From an uncultured Oscillospiraceae bacterium (lineage in GTDB: Bacteria; Bacillota; Clostridia; Oscillospirales; Oscillospiraceae), in contig CAKTXA010000010.1 of assembly GCA_934631005.1 (NCBI GenBank), positions 7,433 to 71,432 on the forward strand: a DNA stretch of 64,000 nucleotides, in the 5' to 3' direction. Shown here piece after piece: positions 17,310 through 25,994 of this stretch. The notes under the pieces were generated by a model that saw only the letters and a program-made list of their open reading frames with translations, ran no database searches and was not told the DNA's origin. Numbering within the stretch: position 1 is the first letter of the stretch; each line of letters starts with the position of its first letter. Both the position numbers and the translations under genes were made by a program.

Positions 17310-20300
17310 AAACTCTGCGCCGGTTCGGCGTATTTGCGGCGCTGCTGCTGATCCTCTGCGCCGCCGCCCTGGCGGCGGACAACGCGGCCACGGGCACAAT
17401 GTCCTTTACCACGGAGACGGGCGTTTCGCTCATTGTTGTGGACTCGGACGGTACGGTGTATGAGCCGACGCTTGCGTCCGGCACCCGGTATCGGTACACG
17501 CTGCCGGTCGGCGACGGCTACCGCTATATCGCGACGAAAGAGGATGTCTACCATGCCACCGCGCCCTTCACGGTCGGCGGGGGAAACGATGCCTACCGCG
17601 ATACGATCACGGTGACGGCAGGGGACTGGCTGACGGATCTCAGCTTCCGCACGAATACGCGTACCACAGTCGGCAGTGCGCTGCCGCTGGATCGGGAATT
17701 CTCCTCCGCGGTGCACAGCTACAACGTCACGGTCCCAGATGCGGACTCGAGGGTGTGCATCTGGCAGAAAAACGAGACGAGTGTCTGCACCGTGCTCTAT
17801 GAGACAATGACGTCCACAGGCGAGCCGGAGGCTGTGGAGGTCACGCCGAATAACAACAATCTGGCCGAAGTCACAAGCGGCAAAACGCTGGAGCACCTGC
17901 TGCTCTCCGGCAGCGCCTACGGCAACACCGCCACGGTGCGCGTGAGCCAGACGAGCGATGGCGTCACGCAGTACACCGACTACACCGTAAATTTTGTGCG
18001 CTCGCTGAGCCTGCGATCGCTGGGTGTTTCGTATGACGGCGGCGCGGTGGCGTTTGAGAGCGGCGAAAAATTTGACGGCGCGGTGAAAAGCTATACCGTT
18101 ACCCTGCCCGCCGCGGCGCAGGAGCTGACGCTGAGCGTGCAGCCGCACACGGACGCGGGAAAATTTGGCGACCCGGACAACGGCTACTTTGTGCTTGTAA
18201 ACGGCGAGACGGTCACGGCTGCGACGGTGCCGGTCGCGCTGAGCGGCACGGCGGAGACGGAGACCGTCACTGTCGGCGTGCGCAACCGCTATGCCGAGAC
18301 ACGAAAGACGGATTATACGATCACGGTCCAAAAGGCGGGCGCGGTGACGGTGCGGTTCAGCCTGGAGCCTGCGGACGCGGTGCTGTATCTGTATAACGCA
18401 TCCACCGGGCGGCGCGTCCTGCCGCAGGACGGGGCGTATGCGCTGGACGAGGGCTTTACGTACCGCTATATGCTCACCGATCCGGACTATATCGGCCGCT
18501 CTGGCGCGATGCTCGCAAAGCGGGTAAACGGCACGGCAACGCTCACGCTCGGCGCGTGGGATGCAAAGGATCAGACGCTCACCAATGGCAAGGACTACTC
18601 CGTGACTGCGCCGGTGGCCCTGTCCCTGCTCCGCGCGGCGGAAAACACAACGCTGCAGCCGGGTCTCAGCGCCGCGTGGGCGGATTTTCGCGGCACGGCC
18701 TATGAAGGCGGCGAGCCGGCGGGAAGCACGGCGTACAGCAACAATGCCGCCGTTTCATTCCGCGCGCCGACCGATGCCGGGGACGGCACGCTCCTGTGGG
18801 CCAAAAAGCTCGGCGCGGCGTATGGCGCGGACGGAACGGCGGAGCCCGGCAAGGCGCTGAGCAGCCCCATTTTGGCCGACGGCGCGCTGATCGTCTACGC
18901 CGGGACGTCTATCTACCGTATCGACCCGGACACCGGCGAGACTCTGCTGGAAAAGCCCATGGCGGGCACGTCCAGCTTTTCCATCAACGGGCCGACGTAT
19001 TACGGCGGCATGGTGTTTGTCGCGCTGTCCGACGGCCGCGTGCAGGCATTTGACGCCGTGACGCTCGACTCGCTCTGGCTGTACAAAAATGAACGCGGCG
19101 GGCAGCCGAACTGCCCGATCACAGTGCGGGACGGGTATCTCTACACCGGCTTCTGGAATGCGGAGACCGGCGCGGCCGACTTCGTCTGCCTGACGGTCAC
19201 GGACGAGCTGCCCGGCCAGACGATGGAAAATAAGACCGCCGTCTGGCAGCAGACGCATACCGGTGGCTTTTACTGGGCGGGCGCGTATGCGGGCGAGGAG
19301 TTCGTGGTCGTGGGCTCGGACGACGGCGCGGGCGCCGGCGAGATCGGTACGTCCACGCTCTACCTGTTTGACGCCCGCACGGGGGAAATTCTGGACAGGG
19401 CCGCCTGCAGGGGTGACATCCGCTCCGCCGTGTGCTATGATGGGGAGGCGTACAGCGTTACCACCAAGGGCGGGTATTTTTACCGCGTGCGGGTCGTGCA
19501 GGACGGCGGCAGCTGGAAATTTGACGATCTGCAGGCGCTGGCGCTTGGCGGTGCGAGCACGTCCACGCCGGTCGCGGCAAATGGCCGCGCCTATGTGGGC
19601 GTGCAGGGCACGAGCCAGTTCGGGCAGAGCACCGGGCACCGCATCGCGGTCATCGACCTCGCGAGCTTTACGGTCGCCTACACCGTGCCGACGCAGGGCT
19701 ATCCGCAGACGAGCGGGCTGCTCACCACGGCGTATGCGTCCGACGACGGGTACGCATGGAATTACGTCTATTTTATCGAAAACTACACCCCCGGCAAGCT
19801 GCGCGTTCTGCGTGACAGCCCCACGGCGACGGATGATCCCCGCCGCACGGCGGAAACGAGCTCCGACGGTACGATCCAAACGGCCTACGCGCTCTTTACG
19901 CCCGTGGGCGAGCACGCACAGTATGCGATCTGCAGCCCCATCGCGGACGCGAACGGCACGCTGTATTTTAAGAACGACTCGGGCTGTCTGATGGCGTTCG
20001 GCAGCGCGGCCGAGTCGCTGGAGCTGACCGCGGCCCCGAAAAAGACCGAGTATATCACCGGCGACACGCTGGATCTGACCGGGATGCAGGTCACGGCGAC
20101 ACTGAAAAACGGGCTGACGCGCGACGTCACCAAGCTGATCTCCGCGCCGGATTGCGCACTGACGGCTGCTGACACGGCGCTGAGGCTGACCCCGGCGGAT
20201 GGCTGGGGGACGTATCACAATGAGCCGAGCGGGCAGACGATGCGTGCGGGCGTGTCGACGCTTTGGCCGTCGGTCACGCTGACGCTCTCGGTGACGGAGC

Positions 20301-20584
20301 TGGGAGAGAACGGGATGATCCTGTCGGATGTGGACGTTGTGAACGAGACGTTCAAGCTGCGCGTGAAGCCCGCCGTAACGGCGACGGTCGTCTGCGCGGT
20401 GTTTGACGAGAATATGCGGCTGCTGCAGCTGCAGCTGAAAACGGTCGAGAAAAGCGAGAGCGCAAAGAGTCTCGAGGTGAAGTTCTCCGCCGCGCTGCCG
20501 GAAACATACACCGTGCGCTGCTTTATGTTGAATGACAAGACCGCACCGCTCTGCAAGGCGCTGCAGCGGACGTTTGGAGGGTAA
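17297..20584 (+). CDS. Secreted protein with cadherin-like and PQQ-like beta-propeller domains
   Basis: 1095 residues: a signal peptide (LLLILCAAALAADN), one or two cadherin-like beta-sandwich units (about 120-350; SYNVTVPDADS, KSYTVTLPAAAQ), then a beta-propeller of PQQ/PKD type (about 490-890; GTSIYRIDPDTGETLLEK, SDGRVQAFDAVTLDSLW) and Ig-like C-terminal modules. Such propellers usually serve as protein or ligand platforms; no cofactor site is evident. The ATG at 17297 is chosen over an in-frame GTG at 17288 because AGGTGG sits 5 bases ahead of it. It overlaps the preceding gene by 13 bases, so the two are one transcription unit. Confidence 0.82.
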   Translation: MSLLKTLRRFGVFAALLLILCAAALAADNAATGTMSFTTETGVSLIVVDSDGTVYEPTLASGTRYRYTLPVGDGYRYIATKEDVYHATAPFTVGGGNDAYRDTITVTAGDWLTDLSFRTNTRTTVGSALPLDREFSSAVHSYNVTVPDADSRVCIWQKNETSVCTVLYETMTSTGEPEAVEVTPNNNNLAEVTSGKTLEHLLLSGSAYGNTATVRVSQTSDGVTQYTDYTVNFVRSLSLRSLGVSYDGGAVAFESGEKFDGAVKSYTVTLPAAAQELTLSVQPHTDAGKFGDPDNGYFVLVNGETVTAATVPVALSGTAETETVTVGVRNRYAETRKTDYTITVQKAGAVTVRFSLEPADAVLYLYNASTGRRVLPQDGAYALDEGFTYRYMLTDPDYIGRSGAMLAKRVNGTATLTLGAWDAKDQTLTNGKDYSVTAPVALSLLRAAENTTLQPGLSAAWADFRGTAYEGGEPAGSTAYSNNAAVSFRAPTDAGDGTLLWAKKLGAAYGADGTAEPGKALSSPILADGALIVYAGTSIYRIDPDTGETLLEKPMAGTSSFSINGPTYYGGMVFVALSDGRVQAFDAVTLDSLWLYKNERGGQPNCPITVRDGYLYTGFWNAETGAADFVCLTVTDELPGQTMENKTAVWQQTHTGGFYWAGAYAGEEFVVVGSDDGAGAGEIGTSTLYLFDARTGEILDRAACRGDIRSAVCYDGEAYSVTTKGGYFYRVRVVQDGGSWKFDDLQALALGGASTSTPVAANGRAYVGVQGTSQFGQSTGHRIAVIDLASFTVAYTVPTQGYPQTSGLLTTAYASDDGYAWNYVYFIENYTPGKLRVLRDSPTATDDPRRTAETSSDGTIQTAYALFTPVGEHAQYAICSPIADANGTLYFKNDSGCLMAFGSAAESLELTAAPKKTEYITGDTLDLTGMQVTATLKNGLTRDVTKLISAPDCALTAADTALRLTPADGWGTYHNEPSGQTMRAGVSTLWPSVTLTLSVTELGENGMILSDVDVVNETFKLRVKPAVTATVVCAVFDENMRLLQLQLKTVEKSESAKSLEVKFSAALPETYTVRCFMLNDKTAPLCKALQRTFGG

Positions 20585-20587
20585 ACG

Positions 20588-21535
20588 ATGAACAACCGAA
20601 CCAGGCGGCTCCTGCCGCTGCTGCTGGCGCTGATCTTACTGCTCACGGCCTGCGCCGCGCAGCCGAAAACGCCGTTTGAGCAGGCGGCGGCCTACGCGGT
20701 CAAGCACGCGCCGCAGCCGGAGGCCTGCGCGTCGGACTGGACGGTCATGGCGCTCGCGCGCGGCGGCGCCGACGTGCCGAAGGGCTATTTTGACGGGTAT
20801 TATGCGAGCGTGGAGGGGTATGTCGCGGAAAAGGGCGGCGTGCTGCACGAGCGGAAGTACACGGAGTATTCCCGGCTCGTCCTCGCGCTGACGGCCATCG
20901 GCAAGGATCCGCGCGATGTGGCGGGCTATGATCTGCTGCGGCCGCTGGCGGACTTTGAAACGGTGAACCGGCAGGGCATCAACGGCACGATCTTCGCCCT
21001 GCTGGCGCTGGACAGCGGCGGCTATGACATGCCGCAGGACCCGGACGCCGCCGTGCAGGCCACGCGCGAGGGGTATCTGCGGTATCTTCTGGACGCGCAG
21101 ACGGCGGATGGCGGCTGGACACTCGCGGGCGGGTCGGCGGACGCCGACCTCACGGCGATGGCGCTGTGCGCGCTCGCGCCGTATCAGGCCGACGCGGATG
21201 CCGCATCGGCGATCGGGCGCGGCCTTGCGTGCCTGTCCGCCATGCAGGCGGAGAGCGGCGGCTATATCGCCTACGGCGCGGAGAATTGCGAAACAGTGTG
21301 TCAGGTGATTTTGGCGCTCACGTCGCTCGGCATTTCTTTGGACGACGCGCGGTTCGTCAAAAACGGCCGGGCGCTCTCAGACGCGCTGGCGTGCTTTGCG
21401 CAGGCGGACGGCAGCTATGCCCACACGCCGGATGACGGCACGAACGCCATGGCGACGGAGCAGGCGCTGTGCGCCCTTGCAGCCCTCCGCCGCGCCGAAG
21501 GCGGGCAGAGCGGGTTTTATCAGATGAAAGAGTAA
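20588..21535 (+). CDS. Lipoprotein with alpha/alpha-toroid (intrinsic-factor alpha-domain-like) fold
   Basis: 315 residues with a lipobox (LILLLTAC, lipidation expected at Cys21). The mature part consists of repeating helix pairs with DGGW/GGY motifs: AQTADGGWTLAGG, QAESGGYIAYG and QADGSYAHTPDDG. These are typical of prenyltransferase/squalene-cyclase-type barrels, a fold shared with the N-terminal domain of vertebrate intrinsic factor and transcobalamin. The catalytic DxDD motif of cyclases is absent, so a binding role is likelier than enzymology. GGAGG lies inside the end of the previous gene, three bases separate the two genes, and a terminator follows; it is the last gene of the block. 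Confidence 0.75.
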   Translation: MNNRTRRLLPLLLALILLLTACAAQPKTPFEQAAAYAVKHAPQPEACASDWTVMALARGGADVPKGYFDGYYASVEGYVAEKGGVLHERKYTEYSRLVLALTAIGKDPRDVAGYDLLRPLADFETVNRQGINGTIFALLALDSGGYDMPQDPDAAVQATREGYLRYLLDAQTADGGWTLAGGSADADLTAMALCALAPYQADADAASAIGRGLACLSAMQAESGGYIAYGAENCETVCQVILALTSLGISLDDARFVKNGRALSDALACFAQADGSYAHTPDDGTNAMATEQALCALAALRRAEGGQSGFYQMKE

Positions 21536-21539
21536 CGCA

Positions 21540-21567
21540 AAAAGCACAGCCATCAGGCTGTGCTTTT
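21540..21567. terminator. Bidirectional terminator closing the surface block
   Basis: AAAAGCACAGCC (21540-21551) pairs with GGCTGTGCTTTT (21556-21567) around ATCA. It lies between two convergent genes and has T-tracts in both directions. Confidence 0.9.
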
Positions 21568-21579
21568 CTGCGCGATGTT

Positions 21580-22425
21580 TCAGGTCTTGCTCTCGGTGCG
21601 GGCGCAGTTCGTGCAGCTCTTTTCGGGGGCGATGCACGAATTCTCCCGCGTGGGGAAGAACGCGTCGATGGGGAAGTCGATCTGGCTGAACAGCTCGCAG
21701 GGGCTCTGCGCGGCATCCACCGCACTGGGCGTGCAGGACTTCGTGGGGATGCAGTAGTCGAACGCCGGCAGGAGCAGCTGCGTGCTGCGCTGCATCCGCG
21801 TGATGGAGAACTGCCCGATGGTGACCTGCAGGCGCTTGTTTTCGCCCTGCAGCACGAGCTCGTCGTCAAAGCAGGCGAGGATGGCCTCGGGGATCTGCGG
21901 CGTGTCGGGCGGGCAGCAGCAGCTGCACACGTCGCACAGGCCGGAGCCGAGGATGATGGGGTCGACGACCTCTACGGCCACGGTCGGCACGCCGCAGTTT
22001 TCGATCTGCCGGCGGCTCTCGCAGCCGCAGTCGCGGCTGTAGTACGTTTTGGCGCTGCTCTCGCCGCCAAAGAGGATCAGGCGCTTTGTGAACACGGCAA
22101 GCCCCGAGATGGTGACCGGGCGGCCGCAGCCGTTCGACGCCTCGCCGAGCACACGGTAGTAATACGTGATCTCGGCGGTGTAATAGCCCGTGTTGTAGGG
22201 CACAGCCTCCACCTGGATGCACACGTGCATCAGCTCCACATACCGCGCCTTGGCGCTGGTGGACTGGTCGAGCACGCGCTGCGATTCCAGCGTTAAGTAC
22301 ACGCGCAGATCTTCTATGCAGTCCTTTGCCAGACAACTGTCCGTGACTTTATCCGTGTGTACGCAGACGGCTTCCTTGATCCCGTGCAGATCACAGACCG
22401 GCTTGACTGAATTGGTATCGGACAT
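21580..22425 (-). CDS. Cysteine-rich conserved protein of unknown function
   Basis: 281 residues with many cysteines, including the cluster CDVCSCCCPP in the middle and CTNC near the end; no signal peptide or membrane segment. The phrase DSCLAKDCIEDLRVYL near residue 30 looks like a conserved signature, and the following beta-rich part (VELMHVCIQVEAVPYNTGYYTAEITYYY) resembles structural proteins. The high Cys content and absence of an export signal in a spore former suggest a spore coat or exosporium component, but this is inference. AGGAGGTAA precedes the ATG. It converges on the surface block across a shared terminator. Confidence 0.75.
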   Translation of the reverse strand: MSDTNSVKPVCDLHGIKEAVCVHTDKVTDSCLAKDCIEDLRVYLTLESQRVLDQSTSAKARYVELMHVCIQVEAVPYNTGYYTAEITYYYRVLGEASNGCGRPVTISGLAVFTKRLILFGGESSAKTYYSRDCGCESRRQIENCGVPTVAVEVVDPIILGSGLCDVCSCCCPPDTPQIPEAILACFDDELVLQGENKRLQVTIGQFSITRMQRSTQLLLPAFDYCIPTKSCTPSAVDAAQSPCELFSQIDFPIDAFFPTRENSCIAPEKSCTNCARTESKT

Positions 22426-22542
22426 CGGATTACCTCCTGATCGAAAGATTAAGCATCAGCTTCAATGAGCGTAGGCTTTCATAACAGTTTATGCCGCCGC
22501 CCCGAAATGTGAAACTTCCGCGCCGCTTTTCTCGCGCGGCGA

Positions 22543-22571
22543 TAGACAAAAGCGGGCCCGTGTGGTAAAAT
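22543..22571 (+). promoter_or_regulatory. Promoter of the glycosyltransferase-U32 operon
   Basis: TAGACA (22543-22548), 17-nt spacer, TAAAAT (22566-22571). It is the only good SigA match in the gap before the gene at 22605. Confidence 0.6.
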
Positions 22572-22604
22572 ACGCCTGTATCCTGATAGTGTGACGAGGT
22601 ATGC

Positions 22605-23348
22605 GTGCGTATGAAAACGGGAGTTCTGGGCCTGCGGTTCGATAACGTAACAATGGACGAGGCGCTCGCGCGGGCGCGTGAGCTGCTGAAAACGGACAGC
22701 GCGTCCGTTGTGGTCACGCCGAACGCGGAGATCGCCTATGAGGCGCTGCGCTCGGACGAGCTGCGCGCGCTGCTCAACTCCGCCGACCTCATGCTGCCGG
22801 ACGGCAGCGGCGTGGTGCTGGCGGCGAAGCTCCTGAAAACGCCGCTCAAGCAGAAGGTCGCGGGCGTCGACTTTGCCGACCGCCTGCTCGGTGTGCTCGA
22901 GCAGACCGGCGGGAGGCTGTATCTGCTCGGCAGCAAGCCCGGTATCGGCGAGCTGGCGGCGGAAAAAATGCGCGAGAAGCACCCGAAGCTCACCGTCTGC
23001 GGCATCGCCGACGGGTATTTCAAGGATGAGGCCGCTGTGGTCAAAAAGATCAACGAGGCCGCGCCGGACGTGCTGTTCGTGTGCCTCGGCGCGCCGAAGC
23101 AGGAGCTTTTCATGCAGGCGCACCGGGACGAGCTGAACGTGCGGCTGATGGCCGGGCTCGGCGGGAGCCTTGACAGCTTTGCCGGGACGGTGAAGCGCGC
23201 GCCGCGCTGGATGATCCGCATGAATCTGGAGTGGCTGTACCGGCTCATCAAACAGCCCAGCCGCTTCGGCCGGATGCTCCGGCTGCCCAAATATATCTGG
23301 GCCGCTGTGTGTGAGCGCATAAGAGGAACAAAAAAATGGGAAAACTGA
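22605..23348 (+). CDS. WecG/TagA/CpsF-family glycosyltransferase
   Basis: 247 residues, the full length of the family (GT26), which transfers ManNAc or related sugars to undecaprenyl-linked GlcNAc in making wall polymers. Diagnostic stretches are VVTPNAEIAYEA, LLNSADLMLPDGSGVV, GSKPGIGE and LFVCLGAPKQELF. The GTG at 22605 sits 5 bases after GAGG; an ATG six bases later (22611) is a possible alternative. It may build the secondary wall polymer to which SLH proteins bind, although this is inference. It overlaps the kinase gene by 13 bases. Confidence 0.9.
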   Translation: MRMKTGVLGLRFDNVTMDEALARARELLKTDSASVVVTPNAEIAYEALRSDELRALLNSADLMLPDGSGVVLAAKLLKTPLKQKVAGVDFADRLLGVLEQTGGRLYLLGSKPGIGELAAEKMREKHPKLTVCGIADGYFKDEAAVVKKINEAAPDVLFVCLGAPKQELFMQAHRDELNVRLMAGLGGSLDSFAGTVKRAPRWMIRMNLEWLYRLIKQPSRFGRMLRLPKYIWAAVCERIRGTKKWEN

Positions 23349-24007
23349 TCGTATTCGAGGGGACCGACGGCAGCGGCAAGTCTACGCAGTTCGCGCAGCT
23401 CACCCACCGGCTGGAGACGGAAAAGCGCCCGTTCCGCAAGCTGCAGTTCCCGCAGTATCTCGAGCCGTCGTCGGCGCTCATCCGGATGTATCTCAACGGC
23501 GACTTCGGCGACTCGCCCGACGCGGTGAACGCCTACGCCGCTTCGGCGTTTTACGCGGTGGACCGTTACGCGTCTTATAAGCGCGTGTGGCAGAAGGATT
23601 ATGAGGCGGGCGGGCTGATCCTGTCCGACCGCTACTCCACGTCCAACGCCGTGCATCAGGGCAGCAAGCTGCCGCCGGACGAGCAGAACGCGTTTTTCGG
23701 CTGGCTGTATGATTTTGAGCACGTGCGCTTCGGCCTGCCGAAGCCCGATCTCGTGCTGTGTCTGGATATGCCCATCGAGCTGACGGAGCAGCTCATGCGA
23801 AAGCGCGAAGCGCAGACGCAGACGCGCGCCGACATTCACGAGAAGGACGGGGCGTATCTGCGCCTTTGCCGCGAGACAGCGCTGCGGGCGGCGGATTACT
23901 ACGGCTGGCACGTCATCCACTGCGCGCAGGACGGCCGCGTGCGGAGCATCGAGGATATTCACAACGAAATCTACGCCTGCGTGCAGGCGTGTCTGGAGGA
24001 GACTTAA
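23336..24007 (+). CDS. tmk: Thymidylate kinase (dTMP kinase) family protein
   Basis: 223 residues. The P-loop is FEGTDGSGKSTQ (residues 8-19), followed by the DRYSTSNAVHQGSKLP motif around the nucleoside site and a Lys/Arg-rich lid (MRKREAQTQTRADIHEKD). It phosphorylates dTMP (or a related deoxynucleotide) to the diphosphate for DNA synthesis. The sequence is slightly longer than the classical enzyme, and a second tmk elsewhere in the genome is possible. It is embedded in an operon with overlapping or adjacent genes. Confidence 0.85.
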   Translation: MGKLIVFEGTDGSGKSTQFAQLTHRLETEKRPFRKLQFPQYLEPSSALIRMYLNGDFGDSPDAVNAYAASAFYAVDRYASYKRVWQKDYEAGGLILSDRYSTSNAVHQGSKLPPDEQNAFFGWLYDFEHVRFGLPKPDLVLCLDMPIELTEQLMRKREAQTQTRADIHEKDGAYLRLCRETALRAADYYGWHVIHCAQDGRVRSIEDIHNEIYACVQACLEET

Positions 24008-24553
24008 ATGGTAGCAATTTTACTTGGCACCGGATTTGAACCGATCGAGGCGCTCGCGCCGTGCGACATTCTGCGCCGCGGCGGCGTGGAGGTAAAGCTC
24101 GCCGCGCTGGAGGGGCGCGTGGTCGAGGGCGGACAGGGCATCCGCGTGGAGGCCGACTGCGCGCTCGGCGATCTGAACGAAGAAGCGCTTGAGATGGTCA
24201 TGCTGCCGGGCGGGCTCGGCGGCGTGCACTCCATCCTCGCGTGCGAGCCCGCGCTGGCGCTGGTGCGCCGCGCGTATGAAGCGGGGAAGTGGATCGGCGC
24301 GATCTGCGCCGCACCGCAGATCCTGGCGAAGCTCGGCATCACCGACGGGCGGAAGGCAACGTGCTACCCCGGCGTGGAAGCCGTGATGGGCAATGCCTTG
24401 ATGCAGGACGCGGGCGTCGTGCGCGACGGAAAGGTCATCACCGGCCGCGCCGCGGGCAGTGCCGAGGCGTTCGGTCTGTCGCTTCTGGCCGCGCTGCGCG
24501 GCGAGGAGACGGCCAAACGCGTCGCGGATGAGATCGTAAGCTGCGCCCGGTAA
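24008..24553 (+). CDS. DJ-1/PfpI family protein
   Basis: 181 residues of the class-I glutamine-amidotransferase-like fold. The GFEPIEA stretch near the N-terminus supplies the conserved Glu, and WIGAICAAPQIL holds the nucleophile-elbow Cys (about residue 100), as in YajL/ThiJ. Members act in thiol stress or deglycation; the exact role is unsettled. The ATG begins directly after the stop codon of the kinase gene (24005-24007), so translation is coupled. Confidence 0.9.
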   Translation: MVAILLGTGFEPIEALAPCDILRRGGVEVKLAALEGRVVEGGQGIRVEADCALGDLNEEALEMVMLPGGLGGVHSILACEPALALVRRAYEAGKWIGAICAAPQILAKLGITDGRKATCYPGVEAVMGNALMQDAGVVRDGKVITGRAAGSAEAFGLSLLAALRGEETAKRVADEIVSCAR

Positions 24554-24578
24554 AGGCTTTTTGGTTTTTGGGGGTACT

Positions 24579-25994
24579 ATGTCCGATTTTGACGAAAAGC
24601 TGCCGCAGGACGGCGCAGACGGCGGGCTGGACGGCCTGTCACTGGACGAGCTGCTGCGCAGCGCAAAGGAAGAACTGGCGCGCGCCGACCGGCTGATCGA
24701 CGAGAAGGCCCCGGAGCCGGACACACAGCCGGAGCCGGAGGCGGCGGAGCCTGCCGATGTGCCGCCGCAGCCGCAGGCGCACCATGAGGACGACGAGCAG
24801 GCGCCCGTGCACCGCACGCGCCTGTCCGCGCCGCTGCGCGTGCTGCTGTATGTGTGCGTGGTGCTGTTTGTATCGGTGGGGCTGGCCGTGGGCGGCTGGC
24901 GCTGCGCGCAGGACGTGCTCGCGCTCACAAAGCCCGACCGCAAGGTCACGGTCACGGTGGCGGAGAATATGTCCATCGCCGACCTCACGCAGGAGCTGCA
25001 CGACAAGGGGCTGGTCGACTATCCGTGGCTGTTCAAGTTCTACTGCTGGTATTCGCACGCCGAGGATAAGATCGACCCCGGCACATATGAGCTCAACAAT
25101 CTCTATGACTATCACGCGCTGGTAAACGGTATGATCGCTTCGACCGGCGTGCGCGCGTCCGTGACGCTGACGATCCCCGAGGGCTACGAGTGCAAGGACA
25201 TCTTCGCCCTGCTGGAGGAAAACGGCGTGTGCACTGCGCAGGCGCTGGAGGACGCGGCGGCAAGCTATGAGTTTGACTATGACTTCCTTGCCGACCTGCC
25301 GTATGGCGAAAAGAACCGGCTGGAGGGCTATCTGTTCCCGGACACGTATGAGTTCTACCTCGGCGAGGAGCCGGAGACGGCGCTTGACCGCTTCCTGCGG
25401 AACTTTGACCGCAAGGTCACGCAGGAGCTGCGAGATCAGGTGGATGCGCTCAACGAGCGCCTTGCGGCGCAGATGGCGGCGAACGATTTTACCGCCGAGC
25501 AGATCGCAAACAACCGCCTGACGCTGCATGACGTCATCACCGTGGCGTCGCTGGTGGAAAAGGAGACGGCGCGCTCGTCGGAGTCGGCAAACATCTCCTC
25601 CGTCATCTACAACCGCCTGTGCAGCAAGCTCTATCCGTGCCTGCAGATCGACGCGACGATCCAGTACGCGCTGGCCGAGCGCAAGGAGCAGCTGTCGAAC
25701 GCCGACAAGGCGATCATCAGCCCGTATAACACCTATACGAACGCGGGCCTGCCCGTGGGGCCGATCGCAAATCCGGGCCTCAACTCTATCCGCGCGGCGC
25801 TGTATCCGGCGGAGACGGACTACTATTTCTATGCGCTCAGCGCGGACGGCGTGCACAAATTCTCCACCACGTATTATGAGCATCAGGAATTTCTGATCGC
25901 GCAGGGCGCGCAGGCGGACGAGCCGGCAGCGGACGCGCCTGCCGACCCGGGCGAGACGGGCGATACGGCTACGGAGGGCGGCAATGCGGAATAA
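24579..25994 (+). CDS. mltG: Endolytic murein transglycosylase MltG
   Basis: 471 residues: an acidic cytoplasmic N-terminus, one membrane helix (about 90-108), a LysM-like region (TVTVAENMSIADLTQELHD) and the YceG catalytic domain. The catalytic Glu lies in VASLVEKETA, and the domain ends PYNTYTNAGLPVGPIANPG. MltG cuts nascent glycan strands and so sets peptidoglycan chain length. The ATG at 24579 is preferred to an in-frame TTG at 24561. The 3' end overlaps the U32 gene by 11 bases. Confidence 0.95.
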   Translation: MSDFDEKLPQDGADGGLDGLSLDELLRSAKEELARADRLIDEKAPEPDTQPEPEAAEPADVPPQPQAHHEDDEQAPVHRTRLSAPLRVLLYVCVVLFVSVGLAVGGWRCAQDVLALTKPDRKVTVTVAENMSIADLTQELHDKGLVDYPWLFKFYCWYSHAEDKIDPGTYELNNLYDYHALVNGMIASTGVRASVTLTIPEGYECKDIFALLEENGVCTAQALEDAAASYEFDYDFLADLPYGEKNRLEGYLFPDTYEFYLGEEPETALDRFLRNFDRKVTQELRDQVDALNERLAAQMAANDFTAEQIANNRLTLHDVITVASLVEKETARSSESANISSVIYNRLCSKLYPCLQIDATIQYALAERKEQLSNADKAIISPYNTYTNAGLPVGPIANPGLNSIRAALYPAETDYYFYALSADGVHKFSTTYYEHQEFLIAQGAQADEPAADAPADPGETGDTATEGGNAE

